Positions 43,178 through 52,417 are shown, counted from the stretch's first letter. The stretch is DNA of 64,000 nt from Acidimicrobiaceae bacterium (GCA_003158855.1 PMLJ01000043.1:124001-188000), one strand, 5' to 3'. The notes: a model not told the origin generated them from the sequence alone. Made by a program: numbers and translations.

Positions 43178-44680
43178 ATGGCGGATAGTCCAAGAGTTCA
43201 CGGGGTTGAGACGGCGGAGGAGATCGCCGAAGACCTAATCGACAACAAGTTGACACTGAAACGGGGGTTCACGCTTCCCTCGGTGTTCGCCCTGGCGTTC
43301 TCGGACATGGCGCCAATCGTCTCGATCTACACGGTCTTCGGCATCATTGTCGCCGTCTGCGGAGCGGGATTCTGGTTGGCGATGCCAATCGTGCTCGTGG
43401 GGCAGTTGTTGATCGCTGCGGTGTTTGGCGACGTTGCATCGCGCTTTCCGTTGGCCGGTTCGGTGTACCAGTGGTCCCGCCAGCTAGTGGGTCCTCGCTA
43501 TGGGTGGTTCACGGCGTGGGCATATATCTGGGGCCTGACTATTGCCTTGGCCACCTTGACCTACGGGGGCGCAGGCTTCTTGCTCGGCGTCCTAGGCGTG
43601 AGCGCTCCGTCACACAACACGCAGGCCCTCGTCGCGGTCTGTCTTGTGGTCTTCAGCTCCGGGGTCAATGTCGCCGGTCGAAAGATCCTCAAGTACTTCT
43701 TCTACTTCAGCATCGCAGCCGAAGTTCTGAGTTCGGTGGTCCTTGCAACCATCCTGTTGATCAGCTACCGCGTGAACCCCATCAGCGCAATCGTCCACAG
43801 CGCCGGTGCTCTTCACGGGAGCGCCTATTTGGCCGGTCCGTTCCTCGCAGCCATGGCCGTTGCCGGTTGGTCGTTTCTGGGATTTGAGTCGGCTGGATCG
43901 GTTGCCGAGGAAGTGGAAGAGCCCGGACGGGCCGTACCGAAGGCAATCTTCTTCTCGCTGCTCACCGTGGGTATCGTTGTTCTCTACACGAGTCTGTGCC
44001 TCATAATGGCCGTACCCAACATCGGCGCGGTGATGTCCGGACAAGTCCTTGACCCAATCGGCACCACCTTGCGGGCGCACCTCGGCGCCGGCACGGCGCG
44101 GGGATTCCAGTTCCTGTTCCTCATTGGGTTCCTGGCCAGTTTCATGGCGGTTCAGGCTGCGGTGACGCGTTGCATGTGGGCGCAGGCTCGTGACCGGGTG
44201 CTTCCGGCGCACAGTTTCTTGATCAAATTGACCAAGCACGAGAAGCTTCCGTACAACGCGGTCATCTTCACCGGCGTTATCGCTGCGGCGCTTCCGTTCA
44301 TCAACTCTCCCAAGGTCTACGGCATGCTCATCAACTTCACCAGCGCCGGCTTCTTCATCGCGTACGCGTTGCCGGTCTTTGGCGTGGCGTGGGTTCGCGC
44401 ACGGGGCAAGTGGGAAGCGGGGCCGTGGACGCTCGGCAAGTGGGGTCCGCTCGTTGCCTATGCGGCCTCCATCTGGGTCGCGTTCGAGGTCATCAACATC
44501 CTGTGGCCGCGAGCCGAACTCTACGGTGCAGGATTCTTGGCGTGGAGCGTGATCATCATGGTGGCAGGCCTTGGGGTGCTGGGCGTGGCCCTGCACCTGT
44601 GGATCTTCCGTGACGGGGGCGTACATGTGCGCCAGGGTGAGCTCGAAGGTATCGAGGGCTTTGAATCGGCGAGGGCATGA
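43178..44680 (+). CDS. APC-superfamily permease, first gene of the ureohydrolase operon
   Basis: A 500-residue membrane protein of about 12 helices with APC blocks ALAFSDMAPIVSIYTVFG, GDVASRFPLAGSVYQWSRQLVG in two segments, GWSFLGFESAGSVAEEVEEPGRAVPKA and GFLASFMAVQAAVTRCMWAQARDRVLP across the middle. It has the same family layout as the permease at 33821. ATG 43178 follows GAGGGGGA. Its stop overlaps the next start by 4 bases (ATGA). It is probably the importer for whatever the following enzymes degrade. Confidence 0.88.
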   Translation: MADSPRVHGVETAEEIAEDLIDNKLTLKRGFTLPSVFALAFSDMAPIVSIYTVFGIIVAVCGAGFWLAMPIVLVGQLLIAAVFGDVASRFPLAGSVYQWSRQLVGPRYGWFTAWAYIWGLTIALATLTYGGAGFLLGVLGVSAPSHNTQALVAVCLVVFSSGVNVAGRKILKYFFYFSIAAEVLSSVVLATILLISYRVNPISAIVHSAGALHGSAYLAGPFLAAMAVAGWSFLGFESAGSVAEEVEEPGRAVPKAIFFSLLTVGIVVLYTSLCLIMAVPNIGAVMSGQVLDPIGTTLRAHLGAGTARGFQFLFLIGFLASFMAVQAAVTRCMWAQARDRVLPAHSFLIKLTKHEKLPYNAVIFTGVIAAALPFINSPKVYGMLINFTSAGFFIAYALPVFGVAWVRARGKWEAGPWTLGKWGPLVAYAASIWVAFEVINILWPRAELYGAGFLAWSVIIMVAGLGVLGVALHLWIFRDGGVHVRQGELEGIEGFESARA

Positions 44681-45381
44681 CGTCACCTGCGTCAAGGCGG
44701 GTCGCGATTGTCACCGGGGCGGCGAGCGGCATCGGCGCAAGTGTGGCCGCGTCGCTTCGCTCCTCGGGTTACAGGGTCGCCGGGATTGACCTAGTCGAGT
44801 CCGACACGGACCTGTCGTGCATCGGTGATGTCACCGATGTCGGTGCAGTCAACGATGCCGTCGCTCGAGCCACCGAGGAGCTTGGCCCCATCGATACGGT
44901 GGTCAGCGTCGCTGGCTACTACGAGATGGTCCCTTTTTCCGAGATCACCGAAGCCCAGTGGACTCGAATGTTGCGAGTGCACTTGGGGGGCCTCACCAAC
45001 GTCGTGCGGGCCACGTTGCCCGGCATGCTCGAGCGCAGTCAGGGAACCATTGTGGCCGTCTCCTCGGAGTTGGCGATCGGCGGGGGTGACACTGATGCTC
45101 ACTACGCCGCGGCGAAAGGGGCCATCATCGGCTTCGTTCGCAGTCTGGCGGTTGAGGTTGCGCCGAAGGGCATCCGAGTGAACTCGGTGGCGCCCGGACC
45201 ATGCGACACGCCGCTGCTGGCGCCCGATTCCCCGTGGCGTGAGCGCGAGTACCTGGACACGTTGCCCGCTCGCCGACTCGCTAGTCCCGATGAGGTCGCC
45301 ACGGCGGTTCAGTTCCTGGTCGACGACGGCAGCTTCGTGGTCGGCGAAGTGATCTCGGTCAATAGCGGAGCGGTGATCTGA
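44677..45381 (+). CDS. Short-chain dehydrogenase/reductase 1 of the operon
   Basis: The 234-residue protein has the classical SDR pattern: VAIVTGAASGIGASVA, DVTDVGAVND, the Ser in VAVSSELA and the YxxxK in HYAAAKGA, with PGPCDTPLL after it. It overlaps the permease gene by ATGA and the next SDR by one base (TGATG). Presumed role is oxidation of a hydroxyl on the operon's substrate or product. Cofactor choice is not evident; Asp at the end of beta2 (GIDLVES) suggests NAD. Confidence 0.88.
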   Translation: MTSPASRRVAIVTGAASGIGASVAASLRSSGYRVAGIDLVESDTDLSCIGDVTDVGAVNDAVARATEELGPIDTVVSVAGYYEMVPFSEITEAQWTRMLRVHLGGLTNVVRATLPGMLERSQGTIVAVSSELAIGGGDTDAHYAAAKGAIIGFVRSLAVEVAPKGIRVNSVAPGPCDTPLLAPDSPWREREYLDTLPARRLASPDEVATAVQFLVDDGSFVVGEVISVNSGAVI

Positions 45382-46151
45382 TGAACGGGGCCGTGCTCGA
45401 TACCGACTCGACAACTTTGATTACGGGGGCTACGCAGGGCATCGGCGCCGCTATCGCGCGCCGTTTCGCCCAGGCTGGCGCCAAGCTCGCCATCAACGAC
45501 CGAGTTGCGAGTCCGGCGATGGACGCCATGGTCAAGGAGGTGGGTGGCGTTGGCGCCCCCGCTGATGTCGCCGACCGGGCGCAGGTCAATCGGATGGTTT
45601 CTTCCTTGGTCGAGACCTCGGGCCCGATCGGAACCCTGATCTGCAATGCGGCCTACATGACGATGGCTCCATTTACCGATCACCCGATCGATGACTGGTG
45701 GAAGGTCGTCGACACCAACCTGACCGGCGCGTTCCACCTGGTCCAAGAGGTGCTGCCATCGATGCGCGCTCTGGGAACGGGTCGCATTGTCATTGTGTCC
45801 TCCTACTGGGGTGTGATCGGGTGGCCCAATGCCACGGCGTACGCCGCTTCCAAGGCGGGACTTGTGGCACTCATCAAGACCTTGGGTCGCGAGTTGGCAC
45901 CCGAAGGGATTATCGTTAACGGCATCGCTCCTGGTGTGACCTCGACGCCACAGCTTGAGGTCGACGCCGGGGCCGCCGGGGTCAGCGTGTCCGAAATCGA
46001 AGCGGTCTATGCCGAGAACATTCCAGCGGGCCGTGTGGCTCAGCCAGACGAGATTGCGGCCGGGGTCGCGTTCTTGGCGGATCGGCGGATGGGGGCCATG
46101 GTGGGAACGATCTTGCAGGTGAACGGCGGAGAGGTGCGGGGCCGAGTGTGA
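45381..46151 (+). CDS. Short-chain dehydrogenase/reductase 2 of the operon
   Basis: A second classical SDR (256 residues): [28 protein letters not shown], the Ser in VIVSSYWG and [13 protein letters not shown] with the catalytic Tyr and Lys, then [12 protein letters not shown]. Asp in AINDRVAS suggests NAD. It is only moderately similar to SDR 1, so the two likely do different steps. Its stop overlaps the ureohydrolase start in GTGA. Confidence 0.88.
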   Translation: MNGAVLDTDSTTLITGATQGIGAAIARRFAQAGAKLAINDRVASPAMDAMVKEVGGVGAPADVADRAQVNRMVSSLVETSGPIGTLICNAAYMTMAPFTDHPIDDWWKVVDTNLTGAFHLVQEVLPSMRALGTGRIVIVSSYWGVIGWPNATAYAASKAGLVALIKTLGRELAPEGIIVNGIAPGVTSTPQLEVDAGAAGVSVSEIEAVYAENIPAGRVAQPDEIAAGVAFLADRRMGAMVGTILQVNGGEVRGRV

Positions 46152-47104
46152 GTGATTCACGGGAAATCATTGGTCAGACGAATGGTCTTGAAGTCCCTCG
46201 CTACGCCGGACTCACGACCTTTGCCCGTCTGCCGCGACGCGAAGACGTTGAGCGCTATGACGTTGCCGTGGTTGGCGTCCCCTTTGACTCCGGGGTGACC
46301 TACCGGCCCGGGGCTCGCTTCGGCCCATCCCACATCCGCCAGTCATCACGGCTGCTGCGGCCCTATAACCCGTCAGTCGACGTCGAACCATTCCGGTTCC
46401 AACAAGTGGTCGATGCTGGCGACATTGCCTGTAATCCGTTTGATCTTGTCGAGGCTATCGACCAGATCGAGGCGGGGGCGCTGGCGTTGATGGGGGAGGG
46501 TCAAGGTCTCGTTACATTGGGCGGTGATCACACCATCGCGCTTCCGATTCTTCGCGCCATGAACAAGGTGCACGGACCAGTCGCGCTGGTGCACTTCGAC
46601 GCCCACCTGGACACCTGGCCCACCTACTTCGGCGCTCCCTTCACCCACGGGACTCCCTTTCGCAGGGCTGCCGAAGAGGGCTTGTTCGTCCCCGGCCAGA
46701 GCGCTCACGTTGGGATTCGCGGCTCGCTCTACGGGACGAGTGATCTGGCCGAGGATGCCGAGATGGGTTTTCAGATGATCAACTGCTTGGAGGTTGACCG
46801 TGTCGGCGTGCCCGCAATCATCGAGCGGCTTCGAGACCAGGTGGGGGATCTGCCTACCTACCTGTCGATTGATGTCGACGTGCTGGACCCCGCGTTTGCT
46901 CCGGGCACCGGAACGCCCGAATCTGCGGGCCTGACCAGCCGTGAGTTGGTGGCGATGGTGCGTGGGTTTGTCGGCGCCAATATTGTCGGTGCCGACGTTG
47001 TCGAAGTGTCTCCTGCCTATGATCACGCTGAGATCACCGGGATTGCTGCGGCGAATCTGGCCTATGAGTTCGTGTCGCTTTTTGAAGCAGCCCGCAGGCG
47101 ATGA
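46148..47104 (+). CDS. Ureohydrolase of the agmatinase/guanidino-acid hydrolase family
   Basis: Ureohydrolases split a guanidino group into an amine and urea. All manganese ligands are present: His128 (LGGDHTI), Asp151, His153 and Asp155 (FDAHLDTW), and Asp242 and Asp244 ([20 protein letters not shown]). The chain (318) and the [15 protein letters not shown] segment are typical of agmatinase, guanidinobutyrase and guanidinopropionase. Arginase-specific features are lacking. Overlaps with both neighbours imply tight co-expression. The substrate decides the pathway: 3-guanidinopropionate would give beta-alanine, 4-guanidinobutyrate would give GABA. Confidence 0.9.
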   Translation: MSDSREIIGQTNGLEVPRYAGLTTFARLPRREDVERYDVAVVGVPFDSGVTYRPGARFGPSHIRQSSRLLRPYNPSVDVEPFRFQQVVDAGDIACNPFDLVEAIDQIEAGALALMGEGQGLVTLGGDHTIALPILRAMNKVHGPVALVHFDAHLDTWPTYFGAPFTHGTPFRRAAEEGLFVPGQSAHVGIRGSLYGTSDLAEDAEMGFQMINCLEVDRVGVPAIIERLRDQVGDLPTYLSIDVDVLDPAFAPGTGTPESAGLTSRELVAMVRGFVGANIVGADVVEVSPAYDHAEITGIAAANLAYEFVSLFEAARRR

Positions 47105-47964
47105 CGGATTCCTTTTGCACCACGTGGCCGCACGGCAAGACAGCGGCGGCCTCGTTTTGCTTTGATCTTGACGCGGAATCGGCTGTCTTGTCCTTCGCCC
47201 CTCAGGCAGCGTCACGGATGAGCGTGATGTCGCATCAGTCCTACGGACCGTTGACGGGTGTTCCTCGCCTGTTGCGTTTGCTCGAACAGCACGGGATCAA
47301 GGCGACCTTCTTCGTTCCGGGCTATACGGCGTATCGCTACCCGGACACCGTACGAGCTATCGCGTCGGCGGGCCACGAGATCGCTCACCACGGCTATCTT
47401 CACGAACCTCTTGGCGAAGCCGACGAGGCCTCGGAGATCGAGTATCTCGAGCGAGGCATCGCCGCGCTTCAAGAGGTCGCGGGGATCACGCCGGTTGGTT
47501 ATCGCGCGCCGATGTGGGAGTTGAACTATCGCTCGGCCGCCCTGCTCCACGAGCGGGGCTTCCTCTACGACTCAAGCCTTATGGACGCCGACAATCCCTA
47601 TGAGCTCGCCACCGGCAACGGCGTCGATAGCATCGTGGAGATTCCGATTCACTGGGCTCTTGATGATTGGGAGCAGTACTGCTACGTGCCGGACCTGTTC
47701 GGCAGTGGCTTGATCGAGAGTCCCGCGAAGACTCGAGAAATGTGGTCGCTGGAGTTGCAAGCCACGACCACCGAAGGCGGTTGTTTTGTGCTGACCGCTC
47801 ATCCATTCTTGTCTGGTCGTCCGTCTCGGGCCGCGGCATTGTCACAGATCATGGAAGAAGCAGTGGGGGCGCCTGGGGTGTGGGTAGCCACGATGTGCGA
47901 GATTGCCGCTCACGCTCGTGCACAGGCGCTGGTGCCACGACTGCTGACGCAGCCTGAAATTTGA
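47101..47964 (+). CDS. Polysaccharide-deacetylase-fold (NodB/PuuE-like) hydrolase
   Basis: The 287-residue protein has the NodB layout: motif 1 SFCFDLDAE (Asp22, Asp24), motif 2 [11 protein letters not shown] (His97, His101), motif 3 [13 protein letters not shown] and a later [10 protein letters not shown] segment. The same fold includes the peptidoglycan-type HpPgdA group and the allantoinase PuuE, which opens a C-N ring. There is no signal peptide and it sits last in a cytosolic catabolic operon, so an amide or cyclic ureide is more likely than a polysaccharide. It overlaps the ureohydrolase by ATGA. Confidence 0.85.
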   Translation: MTDSFCTTWPHGKTAAASFCFDLDAESAVLSFAPQAASRMSVMSHQSYGPLTGVPRLLRLLEQHGIKATFFVPGYTAYRYPDTVRAIASAGHEIAHHGYLHEPLGEADEASEIEYLERGIAALQEVAGITPVGYRAPMWELNYRSAALLHERGFLYDSSLMDADNPYELATGNGVDSIVEIPIHWALDDWEQYCYVPDLFGSGLIESPAKTREMWSLELQATTTEGGCFVLTAHPFLSGRPSRAAALSQIMEEAVGAPGVWVATMCEIAAHARAQALVPRLLTQPEI

Positions 47965-48087
47965 GGTTGTTCAAACCAAAGTCGTCGCGGCCGACGTGCA
48001 TGTGCATGAACTCCTAGTCCCAAGAGTCAAGACGGCTTTCGTCGCGCAAACGCTTGAGATGCCCAGGTCTCGAGCTCGAAGGTGGGA

Positions 48088-48714
48088 TCAGATGCGACTC
48101 GCGAGAATCGAAAGACCTTCGCCCGAGAGGTCTTGATGAGATCCCTTGCGCCCCGTCATGGCGAGCACGAGTGACTGCAATGGTCCTGACACTTCTGGAC
48201 CGTCACCGTGAACCCAGGCGACATCGGTGGCGCGGAGCCGCAGCCCCGAGATTCTCCGCTTCGATCCGATGAGGAGGTTCGAGTTCTTCCAACTGTCGGC
48301 GACTGCGACGAGGGCAACCTCTGGTGATCGATGCACGAGCCCGAGGGGCCGACGGATGTCGTCAGCGTGCACCACAATTTCGCCAAGCATCGCCGTTACC
48401 GGAGCCGGAGGGTGGTTGGTCGTTGCAGTTCTTGCTCGAAGACGGCGAATCAACTCGTCGGGGCTAACTCTTGCAAGGCGCGCGGCACCACGTTCGGTGA
48501 AGACGTTGAATTTCAATCCCGCCGAGATCAACCCCTTGTAGAAATTGACAGGTGTCTGCTCGGCAGCAGCCACGACGTGCCCGACGGTCTCATGGACCGT
48601 CCAGCCCTCGCACCATGATGCGGCACCCCATTGCTCCGCAGAAAGCGAATCCAAGGTGTCGGCCATCTGGACTCGCTCCGAATGGATGTACTTCCAAGTC
48701 TCCTGTGACTTCAT
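48088..48714 (-). CDS. MDMPI/DinB-like (TIGR03083) family protein
   Basis: The 208-residue protein has the mycothiol-dependent maleylpyruvate isomerase-type N-domain: a metal His in HETVGHVVAAAEQTP and another in MLGEIVVHADDIRRPLG. The C-terminal part forms the small strand domain. Members bind metal and may use mycothiol. It follows the SRPBCC gene by 31 bases on the same strand. Its exact reaction is unknown. Confidence 0.78.
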   Translation of the reverse strand: MKSQETWKYIHSERVQMADTLDSLSAEQWGAASWCEGWTVHETVGHVVAAAEQTPVNFYKGLISAGLKFNVFTERGAARLARVSPDELIRRLRARTATTNHPPAPVTAMLGEIVVHADDIRRPLGLVHRSPEVALVAVADSWKNSNLLIGSKRRISGLRLRATDVAWVHGDGPEVSGPLQSLVLAMTGRKGSHQDLSGEGLSILASRI

Positions 48715-48745
48715 GCCAGACCTCTTTCAATTGACTCATGGATGG

Positions 48746-49186
48746 TCATTGGCCTAGATCCGCGCTGTCTGGTCCGGGGTCAACACCGTTGATGACCTTT
48801 TCGAGCCGACCAAGGTAATAGTTCCATCCATTCAGGTGGTCGCTGATCGCGTCGTCGGGCAGTCCGCGGTGGATCAGGCGCAGCAGGGTGTGTTCACCCT
48901 CAGGGGTCAGCGTGATTTCCACTTCTGTTGAACCGGCGGGAATCGGATGACCGGGAAGGTCCCATCCGAAGGTGAAGACGACCTTCTGGTCGGGAATGAT
49001 CTCCACGAATTCTCCAGCGCTCGGATTGATTCCTCCGCAAAGAACCCGGAACTCACCGCCTGGAACCGGATTCACGGAGACTTCAGTTCCCATCCACTGC
49101 ACGAACTTCTCAGGATCAACGAGGTAAGGAAAGATTGTTGCGGGTGACGCTTTGATCGTCAACTCCTTGACGGCTTCGGTGCTCAT
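48746..49186 (-). CDS. SRPBCC (AHSA1-like) domain protein
   Basis: This 146-residue protein is a START-like helix-grip fold: KASPATIFPYLVDPEKFVQWMG, then VVFTFGWDLPGHP and LIHRGLPDD, ending in a long helix. It is translationally coupled to the ArsR gene by ATGA, a pairing common in actinobacteria, where the ArsR protein controls a hydrophobic-ligand-binding partner. The ligand is unknown. Confidence 0.88.
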   Translation of the reverse strand: MSTEAVKELTIKASPATIFPYLVDPEKFVQWMGTEVSVNPVPGGEFRVLCGGINPSAGEFVEIIPDQKVVFTFGWDLPGHPIPAGSTEVEITLTPEGEHTLLRLIHRGLPDDAISDHLNGWNYYLGRLEKVINGVDPGPDSADLGQ

Positions 49187-49506
49187 TCATGACCTTTCAT
49201 TTGTTCATGCGACTCTGCGAGATCGCGGAGCTTCTCGAGATTGTTGGTCCAAAACGAATCGATAAACGCCCTGAGCTTGGCTATCTCACTCCGGTTCACT
49301 GAATAGAGTCGGCGCGTTCCGTCGCGGCGCTCGTTCACGAGTCCCGTGCGGCGAAGGACGCCAAGATGCTGCGAGATCGCCGAACGGGAGACGTCGGGAA
49401 AGTGGCTCGCAATTTCGGTGGCGGGCAGTTCCTGGGACCAGACGAGGCGGACGATCTCGCACCGTCTCGGCTCGCCAAGGGTCTTCAGCATCGTGTCCAC
49501 GCGCAT
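49183..49506 (-). CDS. ArsR-family transcriptional regulator
   Basis: The winged helix is clear: LGEPRRCEIVRLVWSQELPATEIA, SRSAISQHLGVLRRTGLV, RRDGTRRLYSV. No metal-binding cysteines are seen, so this is one of the non-metal ArsR proteins usually paired with SRPBCC proteins. ATG 49506 is chosen; a TTG four codons upstream is the alternative. A symmetric dyad centred at 49525 lies before it and likely mediates autoregulation. Confidence 0.88.
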   Translation of the reverse strand: MRVDTMLKTLGEPRRCEIVRLVWSQELPATEIASHFPDVSRSAISQHLGVLRRTGLVNERRDGTRRLYSVNRSEIAKLRAFIDSFWTNNLEKLRDLAESHEQMKGHE

Positions 49507-49510
49507 TATG

Positions 49511-49540
49511 TTAGTCAAGCCTTACGTAAGAAGCAACTAA
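49511..49540. promoter_or_regulatory. Symmetric dyad upstream of the ArsR gene
   Basis: The perfect palindrome CTTACGTAAG (49521-49530) is flanked at equal distance by TTAGT (49511-49515) and ACTAA (49536-49540). This nested symmetry just before the ArsR start is a good operator candidate. Confidence 0.6.
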
Positions 49541-49810
49541 CTGTTGGAGAAGTGGCCGAGTCGAGAAGAGGTTGAGGCCGCAGTTCCAGGCTCCAATCGA
49601 ATACTCAAAAAGGGAACGACAAGCCATGTCAGATGATTCAGAAGTTCGAGCAGATCCAGTGGCTATCAAGAAGCAGTTCTTCCTACGTTGGAGATAGTGG
49701 CTAGCGGAGCGCCAGTGGAGAGGAACTGCACCCCAGGATGGAGGGGCAGATGAAGAGCGTCGACGCTGAATCCGAGGCGATTCACCATGGGTCTCGTCGA
49801 CTGGCCGGGT
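49541..49810. other. Region between the ArsR gene and the FeS-Mo hydroxylase
   Basis: About 270 bases. A 23-codon frame at 49626-49697 (MSDDSEVRADPVAIKKQF then stop) may be a truncated start of a lost gene. No other feature is supported. Confidence 0.3.
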
Positions 49811-49816
49811 TAGCAT
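49811..49816 (+). promoter_or_regulatory. Leaderless-type -10 element of the FeS-Mo hydroxylase
   Basis: TAGCAT stands six bases before ATG 49823, which has no Shine-Dalgarno. Confidence 0.45.
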
Positions 49817-49822
49817 CCGACC

Positions 49823-52363
49823 ATGGACGGTGACGACGAGACGCACGGCGACGCGCGAAAGGTGACATTGACAGTCAACGGCAGCACCCGTTCGGTGCAA
49901 TCGCCGGCGTCGTTACTGTCGGCCTTGCGCAGCGAGTTGGGCTTGACGGGCGCGAAGCCGGGCTGCGGGGAGGGGGCGTGCGGATCGTGCACGGTGCTTG
50001 TTGACGGTGAACCCGAGCATGCTTGTCGGCGTCAAGTCGCCGATTTGGCGGGCCGCAATATCATGACCATCGAGGCGGTCGCGAACGCCGGCCAGCTGCA
50101 CCATGTCCAACAAGCGTTCGTGGAGGTCGGCGCTGCCCAGTGCGGCTACTGCACGCCCGGCATGGTCTTGTCGGTGGTGGCGCTGTTGGCTCGTGAGCCG
50201 AATCCGGATGACACCGCCATTGACGATGCTCTGGAGGCCAACCTCTGTCGCTGCGGCACCTATCCGCGAATCCGCCGGGCGGTACATCGGGCGGTTGAGC
50301 TGAGCGAGCAGTCTGGCGCCACCGCAATGAATGCCACTCGAGCGGCGGACCGCTGGGAGTTTGGAGATCCACGGACTCCCCAGCGACGCCCCTTGCGCCC
50401 CTGGGACATGACCGAACCTGAGGACCGCGACTGGTTCGAGGTGCTTGGTGACGGGCTGGTAGTCGTGCTCCCGGCACCGCCCCTCGCGCCCGGGAGCTGG
50501 ACGACGGGCGCCGGCGCCTGGCTCCACGTCGGCGGCGACGCCACGGTGACGGCGTTCACCGGCAAGGTTGACGTGGGCCAGGACAACTGCACTGCACTGC
50601 GTCTCTTGGTGGCGGAGGAGCTGCACGTTCCCCTGGCGAAAGTCCGTTTGGCGATGGGCGATACCGATCTCTGCCCCTACGACATGGGCACCTTCGGCAG
50701 CCGGTCAATGCCCGACGCCGGCCACGCCCTGGCCCAGGTGGCAGCTCATGCTCGCACCCTCTTGCCCGTGTCCGCCGGATCGCGGCGAGTCGAGATCGTC
50801 ACTGGCGAACCGGTCGTCATGGCGGGTACCGAGTGGCGCGTGGCCGGAAGGCCCCACGTGCCCGATGGAATGCTCGACATCGTGACCGGAGCGCGCCAGT
50901 TCGTCTCGGACCTCACCCTTCCGGGCTTGCGCTACGGAGCCGTGCTGCGACCCCCCGTATTGGGCGCGACCCTTCGCGAGCTCGACGTCTCCGCCCTCGA
51001 GGATCGCGGCGACGTGGTCGTGGTACGCACGCGCAGGGTGACCGGCGTCGTGGCCGCCGACCCAGTTTCTGCGCGCCTGGCGCTGGCCGGTCTTCGCCCA
51101 GAGTGGGACGTGCCAGATGCTCCGTCGGATGACGGCCTCGAGGAGTTTCTGCGCTCTCATCCATCGTTCGAATCCGACGGCTGGAGCCGGTCGGTCCACG
51201 ATGAGCAAGGCGACCCTGATGAGACCCTGGCGAGGTCGGCGGTGCGGGGTCAGGGCACGTACACCACCGCCTACATCGCGCCCGCGCCTCTCGAAACCCG
51301 AGGCGCGCTGGCCATCTGGGACGACGACGGCCGGCTGACGATTTGGGTCGGGACCCAGACGCCGTTCCCGACGCGCGCCCAGGTCGCGGCGGCACTCGAT
51401 CTCGATGAGCAGCACGTTCGGGTGATTGTGCCGCCCACCGGTGGCGGTTTCGGCGGTAAGCACGGGGCCGGGGTCGCCACCGAGGCGGCCATCATGGCTC
51501 GAGAGGTCGGTGGGCCGGTCAAGGTCATGTGGTCGCGTCACGAGGAGTTCACGGCGGGCACGCTGCGCCCGGCAGCGATCATCGACGTGGCCAGTGCCGC
51601 CACGGCGGGCGGCGAACTTACCGCCTGGACGTTCACCAATATCAATTCGGGCCCGGCCGCGATCGCGAGCCCCTATCGGGTGGCGAACCAGCGGATCGAC
51701 TATCAGCCTGCCACGAGCCCACTCGCCCAGGCGTCGTACCGGGCCCTCGCGGCCAACGCCAACAACTTCGCGCGCGAATCCCAGATGGACGAACTCGCGC
51801 ATCAGCTCGGCCGGGACCCGGTCGAGTTTCGCGTGGCCAACCTCGACGACGAACGGCTCGTCACGGTCCTGCGCGCGGCGGCTGAACGTTTCGGCTGGGT
51901 GAGCGGGCGAGCTGGCGCGGGCCAGGGCATCGCCTGCGGCGTCGAGAAGGGCGGGCGGGTGGCTACCGTGGCCGAGGTCCGCGACGTCGAAGGGAGCCTG
52001 CGGGTCGTTCGGCTGGTCACGGCGTATGAATGCGGGGCCGTCGTGAATCCCGACACGGTGATCAACCAGATTGAAGGTGCCACCGTCATGGCCCTGGGCG
52101 GAGCGCTGTTTGAGGCAATCCACTTCAGCGACGGAGTGATCACGAACGGATCCTTCTCCGACTACCGCGTGCCAAGATTCCGCGACGTCCCCCCGATTGA
52201 AGTGGTTCTCATGGACCGTCCCGACCTGGCTTCGGCCGGAGCAGGCGAGACCCCCATGATCGCAGTTGCGCCGGCCATCGCCAACGCCATTTTTGACGTC
52301 TGCGCACGACGGCTGCGGTCGTTGCCGTTGGACGCGGACGGTCGGATGCATCGCGGACGCTAG
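49823..52363 (+). CDS. Fused [2Fe-2S]-molybdopterin hydroxylase (xanthine dehydrogenase superfamily)
   Basis: One 846-residue chain carries two parts. Residues 12-160 are the iron-sulfur subunit with Cys48, 53, 56 and 68 (first cluster) and Cys107, 110, 142 and 144 (second cluster). The rest is the molybdopterin subunit, with FTGKVDVGQDNCTALR early (the permuted IorB-like order), a hammerhead region, PPTGGGFGGKHG and the active-site Glu in GAGETPMIAVAPAI. There is no FAD subunit in the chain or next to it, so it resembles isoquinoline or nicotinate hydroxylases with a cytochrome or other acceptor. No signal peptide is seen. An XdhC-like factor lies at the window end. Confidence 0.88.
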   Translation: MDGDDETHGDARKVTLTVNGSTRSVQSPASLLSALRSELGLTGAKPGCGEGACGSCTVLVDGEPEHACRRQVADLAGRNIMTIEAVANAGQLHHVQQAFVEVGAAQCGYCTPGMVLSVVALLAREPNPDDTAIDDALEANLCRCGTYPRIRRAVHRAVELSEQSGATAMNATRAADRWEFGDPRTPQRRPLRPWDMTEPEDRDWFEVLGDGLVVVLPAPPLAPGSWTTGAGAWLHVGGDATVTAFTGKVDVGQDNCTALRLLVAEELHVPLAKVRLAMGDTDLCPYDMGTFGSRSMPDAGHALAQVAAHARTLLPVSAGSRRVEIVTGEPVVMAGTEWRVAGRPHVPDGMLDIVTGARQFVSDLTLPGLRYGAVLRPPVLGATLRELDVSALEDRGDVVVVRTRRVTGVVAADPVSARLALAGLRPEWDVPDAPSDDGLEEFLRSHPSFESDGWSRSVHDEQGDPDETLARSAVRGQGTYTTAYIAPAPLETRGALAIWDDDGRLTIWVGTQTPFPTRAQVAAALDLDEQHVRVIVPPTGGGFGGKHGAGVATEAAIMAREVGGPVKVMWSRHEEFTAGTLRPAAIIDVASAATAGGELTAWTFTNINSGPAAIASPYRVANQRIDYQPATSPLAQASYRALAANANNFARESQMDELAHQLGRDPVEFRVANLDDERLVTVLRAAAERFGWVSGRAGAGQGIACGVEKGGRVATVAEVRDVEGSLRVVRLVTAYECGAVVNPDTVINQIEGATVMALGGALFEAIHFSDGVITNGSFSDYRVPRFRDVPPIEVVLMDRPDLASAGAGETPMIAVAPAIANAIFDVCARRLRSLPLDADGRMHRGR

Positions 52364-52417
52364 CCCGGTCGTACCATGCGCAACGCCAGGGGAGCCGTGC
52401 GGGGGGCTTCAATCACC

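Noticed and set aside
43610-44695. 361-codon frame antisense to the second APC permease
   Set aside because: Hydrophilic and His/Asp-rich, the usual mirror of a membrane protein gene; no start signal.
41463-47964. Classical allantoin or purine degradation operon
   Set aside because: PucR, a bicupin and a PuuE-like fold hint at it, but allantoicase, uricase and ureidoglycolate genes are absent, and the ureohydrolase has agmatinase-type features.
50705-52351. 548-codon frame antisense to the FeS-Mo hydroxylase
   Set aside because: The sense strand carries complete cofactor motifs; this is a shadow frame.
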